Positions 42,828 to 55,542 of a stretch of 64,000 nt of DNA are shown here, one piece after another. The notes beneath the pieces are model-generated. The model did no database searches. It was not told the DNA's origin and was given only the letters and a program-made list of their open reading frames with translations. The stretch spans positions 7,831,928 to 7,895,927 of the forward strand of contig NC_092361.1 of assembly GCF_030848805.1 (NCBI RefSeq), written 5' to 3'. The stretch is from Temnothorax longispinosus (taxonomy: Eukaryota; Arthropoda; Insecta; Hymenoptera; Formicidae). The translations under genes were made by a program, and so were the position numbers. Position 1 is the stretch's first letter, and every line of letters begins with the position of its first letter.

Positions 42828-45800
42828 ATGGAAGCAATTAAAGGCAAACATAAAGACAGTACCGTCTACATTTATGAAGGATATACTTATCACATTGACA
42901 AACGTTTGGAAGGTACATACAGATGTTCGACTCGTCGTAACACTAGCTGTCAAGGATTAGCGATAGTCAGCGAAGATGGCCAAGTAACCGTTACCTCTTT
43001 GCATGATCATCCTCCTAATGACATGGTGGCACGTACATCAAAATTGAAACAAGAAATATATCGTCTTTGCCAAGAGAGTATACAGCCTATAAAAAAAATA
43101 TTTGATGATGTGTGTGAAAGGTTAGTATAATAAACAAATAACATTTTTTTAAGCAATAGTTTCCAATTATTAATTATTACATTATTAGGCATTGCTTTGT
43201 ACAGTAGGAATCAAAAATAAGTATTCAGTACTAAAATGTTACAAATTATAAATTTATTTAATGAAATAACAATAGTAGTAACGTAATGCATATATTTTAA
43301 AGATAACAAAATAGATAAATAATTATTAACAAAAAAAATTGCATTGTATCTTATTGCGGTTTGATTATATAATTTGATCACTTTTTATAAATAAGTAGTC
43401 ATGTGACGAAATAACCTTCAAAAATTATCAAATATAAATAATTTAAAGTTAATAGCGTGTCGAACCTCCATTTGCTTTGATCACAGCTTCTAAACGCCAT
43501 GGTATAGAATCAATTAATGTTTCTAAAACATATTGGTCAATTTTGCTACATTCTCAAATAAAGCCATTCTGTATTCTTTAAGATTCTTTCTCTTTGATTT
43601 TGGTATTCTACGATCTAATTCATCCCATAAGTGCTCTATAGGATGAATTAGATCGTAGAATACCAAAATCAAAGAGAAAGAATCTTAAAGAATACAGAAC
43701 GACTGTATTTAAGGAATGAAGCAAAATTGACCAATATATGTTTTAGAAACATTAGTTGATTCTATATTATGGCGTTTAAAGGCTGTGATCGAAGCAAAGG
43801 GAGGTTCAACACGCTACTAACTTTAAATTATTTATATTATGTAATTTTTGAAGGTTGTTTCGTTACATGACTACTTATTTATAAAAAGTGATAAAATTAT
43901 ATAATCAAACCGCAATAAAATACAATGCAATTTTTTGTTAATAATTATTTATTTATTTTGTTATATTTAAAATATATTCGTTACGTTACTACTATTCTGT
44001 TATTTCATTAAATCAATTTTTAATTTGTAACATTTTAGTACTGAATACTTATTTTTGTGTGATTCCTACTGTATATCAACTTTTTATTTCAGGGATCCTG
44101 AAGCAGCAATGCATTTAAGTTATCCTGCTATTAAAAGCACATTGAACAGAATGCGAGCTGCGTACAAACCGCCTGTACCAAATTCTTTCGCATCTCTCAG
44201 TTTGGAGCTTGAAAAGTATGATGCATGCAAAGATATCTATAAAGGGACTGTAATCGCAGAAGATGGTAGCATGGGATTTTTATTTTCAAACAATGAATTG
44301 CTTAATGCGTTGAATGAAAGTACACAATTATTTGTTGATGGAACATTTTCGGTAACTTCAGTAATTATTCACTCGTCACAAACAAATGAATTTTATATAA
44401 TTTGTTAACAATTAATATATTTACAGATTGTTCCTCGGAAACCGAATATAATTCAGTTATATACCATTCATATTCGTTATATGAATACGGTAGGTTGCAA
44501 GTTTTACAAAAATTGCATACTTTTCTTGTCTAGAAATCATGTGTCAAATTATTTACATGTCAATATTTCACAGGGAATTGCAACCATCTTTGTTTTATGT
44601 GAATCGCGAACTAAAGCTCTTTATCGAGCAATTTGGGAAAAGATAATTAAGCTTGCCCCAGCACTACAGAACAATGTAAAATTCATTATGGGAGATTACG
44701 AAAAAGCAGCGATAGCTACGTTATCTGAATTTTTCCCTGTAGCTGCAATACATGGATGTTGGTTCCATTTTAACCAGGTATACTTGCAATATAAAAGTTT
44801 GACGTTTCTTTGCTACATGTTATATTGTATACAGTGTGTCCCTGACCAACCATGCCACCCATTAATGACAGATACTTGAGATCATTTGAGACGAAATTAA
44901 CACCAAAAGACCGAGGCTATAATAGTTTTTAAATGAGAAGTGTTCAAAACTGATCAATCAAATTGTCCGAAACTTGTGCGCTCAGTCATGTCCCAACAGG
45001 TGCATCCAGGAGCATAACCGCTCACTGAGCTGCTAAGTAGCAATTAAGTGTGATTGGTTAGATCCAAAGAACCAATCACATTCTATTGCTACTTAGCAGC
45101 TCAGTGAGCGGTCATGCTCCTGATTGCACCCATTGCATAGTAATAAAGCATAGAGATATAAGAAGAGTGCGCGAGCGAGCTGAAAAAGCGAAATAGAAAT
45201 AGAAAGAGAAAGCTGCATATGGACCCTTCTGTCTTTGTTTCGCATGCGCGCGTAGACAAAGACAGAAAGGGCCTATATGCAGCGTTCTTTTTCTATTCCT
45301 ATATCGCAGCCTCTTACGTGCTAGCATATGACTCGCGCACTTTATTCTTATATCTCTATGTAGTAAAGATATCAATTTATTCATTCTTCCCTATTTATTC
45401 ATTCTTTCTCTAGAACTAAAACACCTTCACTACTATGGCTGCATTCCGATATTGACTGTCAGTACTGCAAATTTATATTTTACGTCACGTATACTATAGA
45501 TTTTCAGTACTGAAAGTTGCTGACAGTGAATATCGGAATGCAGCCTATGCAATGGGACATGACCAAGCGCGCAAATTTTGGACAATTTGATTGGCCAACT
45601 TTGAACACTTCTCATTTAAAAACTATTACAGTCTCGGCATTTTAATGACAAGGTTTTCGTCTCAAAATAATCTCAGGTATCTGCCATTAACAGGTAACAC
45701 AACAGGTCTGGTATACTCTGTATATTATTATATTAGGGATGGGATCAAGTTCAATATGTTAAAATCTGAGTCCAATCCAATAATAATTATATTACATTTT

Positions 45801-47104
45801 CTTAGATTCGAGTAAAATTTATAAGAAATAATATTTCATACACTGTACTTGTAAAGTAATTGAATCCCAAGTTAGTTAGTTTTGAATTTTAGAATAAGTG
45901 CTTGCAGGATTTAAAATGTAATTATCTAGTAGTTTTTATCATAAAGAATCAAATCTTTTACAAGTAGTATTCGAATATCTTATCATAATATAGTTATAAT
46001 GTAAAATTGTAATAAAGAGATATTTGTGTGTACACACATATTATGCTTTACACATTAAATTTCTAGTAAAGTACTCATAGAAGGTTCGAACGTATTTGAT
46101 CTGTACTCCGTCTAACGAGAGATTGAGTAGATTATGGAAGTAAACTCGTCCGTCTCGCGCAGGTCTCCGCTCACAAAACATCTATTTACATATGTTACAT
46201 ATACGGTACGCCAGTCTCTAGGGACTTTACCCCCACTTTGCTCGCCTATGCGCAGAACCACTCTCAATCTCGTTGGACGGAGTATAGGTTCGAGTCTATT
46301 TGGAAGTAACATTCTTGTTTTTTGAGGTACTCATAGAGAGTTCGAACCCATTTCGTCCAGGGGATCGATTGTGTATTTTGAAACAAGGTGAAAATTACAA
46401 AAGTGGGCAGATTTACTAGATTTCAACAAATAAAATTGTAGATACTCTAATAAATTTCCTCACTTTTGAAATTTTCACCTTGTTTCAAGATACGCAATCG
46501 AGCCCCTAATTCGAGTATACTTAATCTAAAATACTAATACTATTGCCTATATTTTTCGAAGTGATCACAGAGAGTTCGAAATTGGGCCAACAGATTCGAA
46601 CCCACTTGTAAGATATTTAATTCATTAATTATTCTATTAATATTGAGTATTTATATGTGGTGTATATATATTTTATTATTTATATATATTGCAGTCTTAA
46701 TCCTATACACGTAATACGAATATGCAGAGTATGTAAAATTAAATAAAATTAATAAAATATTTTAATAAAAATTAAATATTTTCAGTCGATACTGCGCAAA
46801 TTGCGACAATTGAAATTAACTAATGCTCCGAAAACTTTAATATCAATGGCAATGTCCGTTCCATTAGTGCTGCACATTAAATTTGAAGAAGCATTCGCAA
46901 TATTGCAACGTACTGCTGATAATATGTGCGATGATCATCCTGCTGTATTACAGTTTATGTCATATATGCGTAATACATGGCAAAACATATCTGAAAAAGT
47001 TTCAGTCTACAACTGCCCTGTGCGAACTAACAATCTAGTGGAAAGCTTCCACAACCAAGCATCCAAACATTTCGGCAAGCATACAAATTTATGGATATTT
47101 ATAG
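42828..47104 (+). CDS. FLYWCH/MULE transposase, paralogue 2 (five exons)
   Basis: Exons 42828-43120, 44093-44351, 44427-44489, 44574-44777 and 46796-47104, all with canonical sites. The N-terminus is a FLYWCH-like zinc finger (YRCSTRRNTSCQG, later LHDH). The MULE catalytic DDE is visible: FVDGTF, IMGDYEKAA and NNLVESFHN, with HGCWFHFNQ between. Exons are open. Three introns are swollen by MITEs. A tail exon may lie near 47478-47660. It could be an active-type transposase or a domesticated copy; no terminal repeats are found. Confidence 0.65.
43202..44071. mobile_element. Palindromic Tc1-like derivative in intron 1
   Basis: 870 bp flanked by TA, ends CAGTAGGAATCA and complement. Arms of about 430 bp meet near 43640. 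Each arm reads a Tc1 transposase C-terminus remnant (IEHLWDELDRRIP on the right arm near 43650). It is a foldback deletion product that carries no complete transposase. Confidence 0.8.
44832..45720. mobile_element. MITE carrying nested hairpins in intron 4
   Basis: Outer ends CAGTGTGTCCCTGACC and complement-like GGTCTGGTATACTCTG, arms of about 165 bp. Inside are three further hairpins: about 44995-45125, 45130-45360 and 45437-45545 (GGCTGCATTCCGATATT family). Confidence 0.75.
45721..46795. other. Intronic sequence with two MITEs
   Basis: Hairpins at about 46105-46287 (TACTCCGTCTAACGAGAG) and 46360-46507 (GGGGATCGATTGTGTATTTT). The rest is AT-rich. Confidence 0.65.
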
Positions 47105-47201
47105 GTACATTATTTTTTTTATTTTATATGTATTACGATAAACTGTAACTAACAACAGGAAAATTAACAGGTTGTTAAGGTTCCTAGGCTTTTGCCACGG
47201 T

Positions 47202-47476
47202 CATATGGGATCGTGACGTTAGAGGCGAGAAAAGACACGTTGAGAATTCCAATTTCGTCCAATTTCTAAAGGTTGAAGTACACTTCAAAAATAGTATTAC
47301 ATTCATTTTACGGCTGCTTATTAACTGTCAAGCGAAAGGGATAGACCTCGGAATATTTTTGAAGTTTACTAAAATGATCTAAAGTGTTATTTTATGCAAA
47401 TATCTTTTTATTAGGAAATTGCAAGCAAGAATTCTCAGCGTGTCATTTCTAGCCTCTAACGTCACGATCCCATATG
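47202..47476. mobile_element. 275-bp hairpin MITE
   Basis: CATATGGGATCGTGACGTTA and complement, arms of about 50 bp. Confidence 0.85.
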
Positions 47477-47760
47477 TAGTAGAAATACACGTCGTCGATC
47501 ACGACGAACTATAAGGACGAGTCTTCTCTTAGAAAATGTTGGATCAGTTGAAAGTGGATCTGAAGGGCACCATAATTGTGAATTTCTGGTACTTCAACAC
47601 CTGAAAGGATCTCGCCAGCAAGAGTAACAGAATATTCGCCAGAACATTCTCTAAATGGTAAATAAATCATAAAATTTTCGCTTATGAATATATTTAATTT
47701 GTAATTACATTGTATAATTACTCAAATCCAAATACATTTTAGATACATATATGTTATATA

Positions 47761-48300
47761 CAGGGTGATTCAGGACCTCTGCAACAAACTCTGAGGAACA
47801 ATAGGTCTCGCAGAAAGGATTATTTTTTGCCAAGCAACCCATGTTCTCTGACGCGTCGTTTAGAAGCTACACGACCACGCAGACAGGTCTTAGGTGACAT
47901 TTATTATAATTATGAGATGAATTATTCATTTATTGTTTCAAGTACACTTGCAGACAGTTTACAGAAGGCGGTCCAAGTGTCTACCCTGAACCTAATTGCA
48001 TTCATGATACCATCGTAACATTGATTGTCGAACTCTATCGAACCTTTGAGGTCATGTTGCGGCCAATCTGTAGCGCAATCAGGTTCAAGGTAGACACTTT
48101 GAAAACCTTCTGTAAACTGCCTGCCAATGTACTAAATAATTTATCTCATAGTTGTAATAAATGTCACCTACGACTTGTCTGCGCGGTCGCATAGCTCCGA
48201 AATGACACATCAAAGAACATTGGTTGCTTGACAAAAAATGATCCTTTCTGCGAGATCTATCATTCCTCCGAGTTTGTGGCAGAGGTCTTGAACTACCTTG
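47761..48300. mobile_element. 540-bp palindromic MITE
   Basis: CAGGGTGATTCAGGACCTCT and diverged complement, with arms pairing over about 250 bp. It lies between TATA flanks. Confidence 0.8.
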
Positions 48301-48438
48301 TGTATGTATATATTATCAAGTCCATATCTTTATCATTTGTCCCCCTTAAAAGCATACAATTTTTGCCTGAATCATTTTTTTTCTAAAACTATGATTTTTT
48401 CTAAAACGTGATATCGAGATATTTGAGTAATATATATA

Positions 48439-50075
48439 CAGGATGTCCCATTTTAATCGATAACCCAAAAACTTTTTTATTTGTGATTTTAGAAAGAAAT
48501 ACTTCAGACGAAAGTTGTTTGGTTTAAAGAGGGACATATAATTCTAATTCATACGTGTCATACATGTCGTTATTTTCAAGAAATTTTAAGGGAGACGAAT
48601 TTCTTAAATAAAACAATTTTTTCTTTCAAATAAAAGTTGTAGATCTCGTCGAAACGTTTTCAAAACACTATAATAAAGCTCTCTTTCGTTAAGAATTTTC
48701 TGAGATATTTCAAATTTTGTCATATTTTTATTATAAAATTTAATATAAAATATGAAATATCTCGTAAAGTATTCTCTTTTCCATGACTCTGCCTTGATAC
48801 TTTTATACGCAGAATAATGAGAGAAACCGATTGTTGTAAAAAAAAAAAAAAAATTATTTTGAAAATTTTTATTACATATTGTAGACGCATTTAATTTTAC
48901 AAAATTGCAAATGTAGAAGTTAATATTATTAAATTCCTTTCATTATTCTACGTATAAAAGTATCAAGGTAAAATCATCGAAAAGAGAATATTTTACGAGA
49001 TATTTCATATCTTATATTAAAAATATCATGAAAACTTTGAAATATCTCAAAAATTCTTAACGAAAGAGAGCTTTATTATAGTGTATGGCTGAGTCGCAAA
49101 TTTCATACCATTTAAACTTTTCTCATTTAAAAACTATTATAGCCTCGGCATTTTGTTTTGAAAACGTTTCGATAAGGGCTATAAGAATATGCAATAAAAA
49201 ATGGAAAGTTCCATTTAAGAAAAGATTTCTCGATTACATTACCTGGCTTTGAGAAGGTCACTCAAGGTCAAGTTCATATTTTCATCATCTGTTTTCCTTG
49301 AAACCATACAATTTTTGTCAGAAACATTTTTTTCTACAACGTGATATCGAGATATTTGATTATCAAAATAAAATGGAATACCCTGTATATGGGGCATTTA
49401 AATTGAGACGCCTAAATATCTAACAAAGCAAAATAGAAAAAAAATGTTTCAGACAAAAGTTATAAGGTTTAAAAAGATACATTTAAAAGCAATATTAGTT
49501 CGACCATAAGCGGCGTTACTAAAGTCAAGTTAAAGTCAACTTAATTTTTTAAATAGAAACCCTTATTTTTTATTGTATCATCTTTTTCTACTAATAAATT
49601 TTAACAACTTTTGTTTAAAACATTTTTTTATTTGCCTAATACTTTTTGAGATATACAAGAAAAACTAACTTTTTCGATATTTAGTTTAAGATATTTCAAT
49701 AATTGTTTGTCGGAGAAAAAGCGATAAAGGACTTTTTGACTTAATTTGGTCTGACAAAAAGAAAAAATAAAAATTTTCCGAAATTTGTGACCTCAGTCAT
49801 GTCACATTGCACAACAGGAAAGGTATTTTTAAACGCATCAATTCTATTCGTGAAACTGATATAGATATAGAAAATTCCTTAAAAATACTTTCACTACTAT
49901 GTAATGTGACATGACGGAGCGCGCGAATTTCATACCATTTTAATTGATCAAATGTAAACTTTTATCATTTAAAAACTATTATAGCCTCGGCATTTTGGTA
50001 TTAGGATTTTCTTTTTAAAATGATCTCAGGAATCTGGTATTAACAGGTAGCACATCAGGTCTGGGATACCATGTA
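48439..50075. repeat. Nested hairpin MITE cluster
   Basis: 48439-49385 has ends CAGGATGTCCCATTTTA and complement, with an inner palindrome about 48590-49085. 49797-49917 is a small hairpin (CTCAGTCATGTCACATTGC). 49918-50075 matches the right end of the 44832-45720 element. Confidence 0.65.
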
Positions 50076-50117
50076 TACTTCATGTGTGTATGTGTGTGTA
50101 TTTATACATAATTTCAG

Positions 50118-50446
50118 ATGTTGCCGAAAACGTATTCAATGTTCCTGAGGACGATTACGGATATTAGTACAAAGATGTGACAAACGTTGTAAACAATTCT
50201 TTACCATATTTTCCTGTACAACAGTCTTCATTAAACTCGGGTGACAGAGAAGGAAATGAAAGGCTCGAAGGAACTTGCGTTATATGTTTAGATCTAAAAG
50301 CAAATCGATTAATTATACCATGTGGTCACATGTGTGTGTGTGCAGCTTGTGCTGATGTCTTTACAGCAGATACGTGCAATGATGATAAAAAATGTCCAAT
50401 TTGCAAAGAACAAGTGCAAAATATCATTCGAGTTATTGTGCCATAA
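50118..50446 (+). pseudogene. RING-finger exon downstream of the MULE gene
   Basis: After a TTTCAG acceptor, the frame contains a C3HC4 RING: CVIC, PCGHMCVCAAC, then CPIC, ending IVP and a stop. RING domains are E3 ubiquitin ligase modules; the order resembles IAP-type RING-HC ends. In the RING frame a TAG at 50165 separates the acceptor from the domain, and no ATG precedes it, so it is a broken last exon or a remnant. Whether it belonged to the MULE gene is open. Confidence 0.6.
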
Positions 50447-50544
50447 ACTAAAATATTTTAATTTATTTAAACTGATTCACTTGTCTCTTCAGTTTTATTA
50501 TAAATTGCGAGTTTTTATTTGTATTAATACTGGAATTAATATTA

Positions 50545-50622
50545 TATATGTATATATATATATATATATATAATATATATATATATATAGATGTTAATAT
50601 ATATATATTAATATTATATATA
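50545..50622. repeat. (TA)n tract
   Basis: TA-rich run into which the Tc1-like element inserted. A copy recurs at about 51288-51337. Confidence 0.9.
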
Positions 50623-53600
50623 CACTCCTCACAAAAATTAAAGGAACACTTAAATTTTCTTAAAAACTAGGCAAATTTTGAGCAGCTGTATCTTCGTTAA
50701 AAATGAACGAAATTTAAGTTTTAAAAAAGGGTTTTAAAGCTTGAAATCTCTACTTTCAGAAGATCACTATTTTCTTTTAGTTTCTGTGAGTTTGGCAATT
50801 TTTACATATAGAAAACCACGAGCTGAACAAAATGGAAAATGTTCTTCTCACTTTGTGGCCCTGTCACGTGCCCAAAAAAATCCTGCGACATTTTTTAACT
50901 TTTCAATGTGAAAGCTCGAAGTTTTCCCTACAAAATCTTTTTTTGAAAATGTTTCTACGATTTTTTGTTACTGAGTTATCGCGGATTGAATAAAAAATGA
51001 GCATTTTGACTTTGATTGCTCATAACTCCGTTAAAAATTATCGTACCGCAATTCGCAAAATGGATTCTTAAAGCTAAAACTTTGCTCTATCAAGTGGTAT
51101 AATCGCCAATTTTTCATAAAGATTTTTGGATACATTACAAGTGAGTAAAAATATCGTAAAAATTTGCAATTTTTTACTTTCTTATTTAGATCCAAAAAAC
51201 AATTGTGCAGAACAACAACAAAAATTTATTCTTTACGTTTTTTTGTACTTTTAAGTATCCTACATTTAAAAAAAATTTGCCGAATAGCTATATATATATA
51301 TATAGATGTTAATATATATATATTAATATTATATATACACTCCTCACAAAAATTAAAGGAACACTTAAATTTTCTTAAAAACTAGGCAAATTTTGAGCAG
51401 CTGTATCTTCGTTAAAAATGAACGAAATTTAAGTTTTAAAAAAGGGTTTTAAAGCTTGAAATCTCTACTTTTAGAAGATCACTATTTTCTTTTAGTTTCT
51501 GTGAGTTTGGCAATTTTTACATATAGAAAACCACGAGCTGGACAAAATGGAAAATTTTCTTCTCACTTTGTGGGCCGGTCACGTGCCCAAAAAAATCCTG
51601 CGAAATTTTTTGACTTTCCAATGTGAAAGCTCAAAGTTTTCCCTACAAAATCTTTTTTTGAAAATGTTTCTACGATTTTTTGTTACTGAGTTATCGCGGA
51701 TTGAATAAGAAATGAGCATTTTGACTTTGATTGCTCATAACTCCGTTAAAAATTATCGTACCGCAATTCGCAAAATGGATTCTTAAAGCTAAAACTTTGC
51801 TCTATCAAGTGGTATAATCGCCAATTTTTTCATAAAGATTTTTGGATACATTACAAGTGAGTAAAAATATCGTAAAATTTGCAATTTTTTACTTTCTTAT
51901 TTAGATCCAAAAAACAATTGTGCAGAACAACAACAAAAATTTATTCTTTACGTTTTTTTGTACTTTTAAGTATCCTACATTTAAAAAAAATTTGCCGAAT
52001 AGCTATGAGATTTTCTTCATGGTGGCCACTATGGTTTTACGAAGCAAGACGTACAAAAAATTGTGAAATTGCTTAATTTCAGTAAAAATCAAGGAAAAAA
52101 ATTAAAAATAACGTTGGGCGGACGTTAAAAAACTGTTTTCAATTACGCTGACAATACATTAAAGATGAGTAAGTGTCAGCATAGGCTAGAAAGACTTTTT
52201 TTAATAAGAAATTAATGTTTTGTGTTTTCGAAATTTGATAAAATATCGCTGGCATTAGCGTTGTCTAAAAAGTACCACGAGAAGGTTGCCCGGTTGGATT
52301 TACGCTTATCGGTTTCGCATATTGATACAACGCTGTATCGCTATTTGAGGGATTTGCTGCCAAATTTCTTGAAGGGCTTTGGCAAGCAAAGCCAAATCGG
52401 GAATATTACGATAATTTTCGCGCAATCTTTGCCCTAACATGTCCCAAATATGCTCGATTGGATTCAAATCGGGACTCATTGCATCCGCCAATGAGTCTCG
52501 ATACGGCGTTGTATCAATATGCAAAACCGATTACGAGAGGTCATATTGAATAGAGGCGGGAACACACATTATTAAATTTATTTTACCACCTACGACCATC
52601 CATCCACTCACCCACATACGCACGTATGTACGCACGCACGCACGCACGCACGCACGCATAACGAAGCGTAAATCCAACCGGGCAACCTCCTCGTGGTACG
52701 CTTTGAGTAACGCTAATGCCGGTGGTATTTTTTCAAGTTTGGAAAACACAAAACATTAATTTCTTATTAAAAAGTCTTTCTAGCTTATGCTGACACTTAC
52801 TCATCTTTAGTGTATTGTCAGCGTAATTGAAAACAGTTTTTTAACGTCCGCCAAACGTTATTTTTAATTTTTTTCTTTGATTTTTACTGAAATTAAGCAA
52901 TTTCACAATTTTTTGTACGTTTTGCCTCATAAAACCATAGTGGCCACCATGAAGAATCTCATAGCTATTCGGCAAATTTTTTTTAAATGTAGGATACTTA
53001 AAAGTACAAAAAAACGTAAAGAATAAATTTTTGTTGTTGTTCTGCACAATTGTTTTTTGGATCTAAATAAGAAAGTAAAAATCTGCAAATTTTTACGATA
53101 TTTTTACTCACTTGTAATATATCCAAAAATCTTCATTAAAAAATTGGCGATTATACCACTTGATAGAGCAAAGTTTTAGCTTTAAGAATCCATTTTGCGA
53201 ATTGCGGTACGATAATTTTTAACGGAGTTATGAGCAATCAAAGTCAAAATGCTCATTTCTTATTCAATCCGCGATAACTCAGTAACAAAAAATCGTAGAA
53301 ACATTTTCAAAAAAAGATTTTGTAGGGAAAACTTTGAGCTTTCACATTGGAAAGTCAAAAAATTTCGCAGGATTTTTTTGGACACGTGACCGGCCCACAA
53401 AGTGAGAAGAAAATTTTCCATTTTGTCCAGCTCGTGGTTTTCTATATGTAAAAATTGCCAAACTCACAGAAACTAAAAGAAAATAGTGATCTTCTAAAAG
53501 TAGAGATTTCAAGCTTTAAAACCCTTTTTTAAAACTTAAATTTCGTTCATTTTTAACGAAGATACAGCTGCTCAAATTTTGCCTAGTTTTTAAAAAAATT

Positions 53601-53630
53601 TAAGTGTTTCTTTAATTTTTGTGAAGAGTG
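50623..53630. mobile_element. Foldback Tc1-like element with duplicated left arm
   Basis: Ends CACTCCTCACAAAAATTAAA and complement (GTGAAGAGTG at 53630) next to TA. Arms of about 970 bp (51338-52315 and 52665-53630) enclose about 350 bp with a Tc1 transposase remnant and an (ACGC)n run. The outer left arm plus its TA flank is duplicated in tandem (715-bp shift, starts at 50623 and 51338). Confidence 0.88.
52306..52524 (-). pseudogene. Tc1/mariner transposase C-terminal fragment
   Basis: Contains DLNPIEHIWDMLGQRLRE, the conserved end of the Tc1 DDE domain, followed by IPQIAIQRCI. Only this C-terminal part remains. Confidence 0.85.
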
Positions 53631-53639
53631 TATATATAT

Positions 53640-54440
53640 CATTTTAGTACAAGACTTATATACAAAATTCGTCGAATTATTTCCAGTACGTAATCAAACC
53701 GGTAAAATCGTGGTCAAAGCCCTGGAAACGGTATTTGACAGATGGGGAACTATTCCAGAGTCGATTGTCACAGACAACGGCACGGAATACGTGAATAAAG
53801 ACGTTAAGGCCTTCCTAGCAGCTCATAAAATTAATCACATCACCACCCCGTTAGCACACCCGCAAGCGAACCCCGTAGAACGCGTTAATAGAACAATAAA
53901 ACCCATGATTGCGGCATTTATAAAAACTAGTCAGAACGAGTGGGATGAAAACTTGTCAAAACTCCAACTTGCGTACAATACGGTGCCTCACTCGGGCGGC
54001 AGAGTCACTCCGTTCTACTTGAATCACGCGCGAGAAGCTAACTTGAACCAACGGAAACGTTTAGTTCTCAATAACCAACAAGTGACTGACGAAGCAATGA
54101 CTGATTGGGTCGAACGGATAGCCAAATTTGACGAATTGCGCCATAAAGTTAAAAATCAATTAAAGATTTATTCCCAAAAACGTCTTGCCAGGGCTAATTT
54201 AGACAAAACAAAGCAGTTCGACTTAAAAATTGGCACTACAGTCTACTATCCGAACAAAAATTAAGTAAAAAAGTCGAAGAATACTCTGCTAAGCTAGCCC
54301 ACCGGTATTTAGGCCCGGCAATCGTAAAACGAATAATTGGGCCAATGATTGTTGAATTGGCGATAAAAACGATAAAATTGTCGGGAAATATTATGTAACA
54401 GATCTGAAAATTCCCCGCCGTAGTTTACGTGGCACTTTTG
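53640..54440 (+). pseudogene. Gypsy-type integrase, 5'-truncated
   Basis: Starts mid-core (TKFVELFP) directly after the Tc1 foldback. The second Asp (TDNGTEY) and the Glu (NPVERVNRT) are kept; the first Asp is lost with the 5' part. The C-terminal region follows after a stop at 54262 (about 54270-54440, RYLGPAIVKR) with further stops. It belongs to the element whose accessory ORFs follow. Confidence 0.85.
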
Positions 54441-54498
54441 CGTTAATAGATTGACAAAAAATTTTAATAAGGACAGCTGCTCCAACTACCCTAGCGAC

Positions 54499-54930
54499 AT
54501 GAGCGACAAAGGGGAGACCGCCAAGAGTCTCCATGCACTACTGGCGGAAAAAACTGGAAATCGAGGCCAGAGTACGAGCCCTGACCGAGGAGATCGAGTC
54601 CAAGCGAAACAAACGGTATCAGCCATCGAAGCACCGGCAACAGACGTCCCGAAGGCTTCAAAACCTACTGAGTCCGACAAATTGTCAGTGGGCTCTGACG
54701 AGTCATTTGTCTCGCCTGCCTCTTCGCTCCGTAGGCCGCAGTCGAGTCGCAGAGAATCCGATCCAGAGGCTATGCCGCGTAACACAGAAGCGGCTCAGTT
54801 ACTGAGGGAAATTCGCAATCTCCCACCACCGAAGCTCAAGCTTACATTCTCAAAAAGGGTAACCGATGCATCCATCGAGAGAACGTCTTACGCAACAGGA
54901 TTCCACCGGGAGGGCAACATACAAAAGTGA
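54499..54930 (+). CDS. Hypothetical retroelement ORF after integrase
   Basis: 143 codons from ATG (MSDKGETAKSLHALLAEK). Polar, rich in S, R, E and P, with a C-terminal basic-hydrophobic LPPPKLKLTF. The same strand frame is open from 54451 but only the 54499 ATG is usable. No family recognised. It could be part of an env-replacing accessory region. Confidence 0.5.
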   Translation: MSDKGETAKSLHALLAEKTGNRGQSTSPDRGDRVQAKQTVSAIEAPATDVPKASKPTESDKLSVGSDESFVSPASSLRRPQSSRRESDPEAMPRNTEAAQLLREIRNLPPPKLKLTFSKRVTDASIERTSYATGFHREGNIQK

Positions 54931-55170
54931 GAGGCAAGGGGACTCACTTTAATCAAGCACCCCAATGAGATGTAAACCCGACCGTGCGACCTCCTCGCGG
55001 TACATCTTGGGTTACGCTAACGCCGGCGGTAACCAATGCGACACACGCGCATGCACGCAAACTTCCTTTTTAGGTCATGTTTGCGCGTTGAAATTGTTTA
55101 GCACACCTTTTTTGTAACGGACTGTCGATTACACTGTTACACCGCCAAAAATCGCTGTTTTTCACCTACA
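54931..55170. other. Segment shared with the Tc1 foldback arm
   Basis: About 65 bp here (GCGACCTCCTCGCGGTAC, TTACGCTAACGCCGGCGGTA) match 52665-52735 with scattered changes. Confidence 0.6.
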
Positions 55171-55236
55171 TTGGAACCGTACGATAAATCGTCCGTTCCG
55201 CAGAAAAGTCGCGAACCAAGCCTGGAGACATCAGAC

Positions 55237-55542
55237 ATGTCGCAGGGCAAGGGACATGCGAACAAGGAGCAAAGGGTGCAGAGGACGGCAACACCGGTGC
55301 CCGTGGAGTGCAGCCAGGACACCCAGGGTATCGATAGCGGCCTGTGCGAGGCCGACAGCCAGTTAATAGCCGAGCTGTTAACACAAAGAGCTGACGAGGA
55401 GTTGAGCAGGCTGTTGGAGGTGGGCACTCAGCCCGCTGGTCAGTCCGAACGAGCCGAGGTTCAACCCAGGAGGACCGAGGTGCAGCAGGAACAGCAGCCG
55501 GACACAGCCGAATCGCAGCGCATAACATACACGGACCTGTAG
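55237..55542 (+). CDS. Accessory ORF A, 55-kb copy
   Basis: From ATG 55237 (MSQGKGHANKEQ), 101 codons. The frame and homology extend upstream to 55171 where the family ATG is TTG, so the start codon is mutated or supplied by splicing. Contains ADEELSRLL and ends RITYTDL as in the 30-kb copy. Acidic and Gln-rich. Confidence 0.6.
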   Translation: MSQGKGHANKEQRVQRTATPVPVECSQDTQGIDSGLCEADSQLIAELLTQRADEELSRLLEVGTQPAGQSERAEVQPRRTEVQQEQQPDTAESQRITYTDL

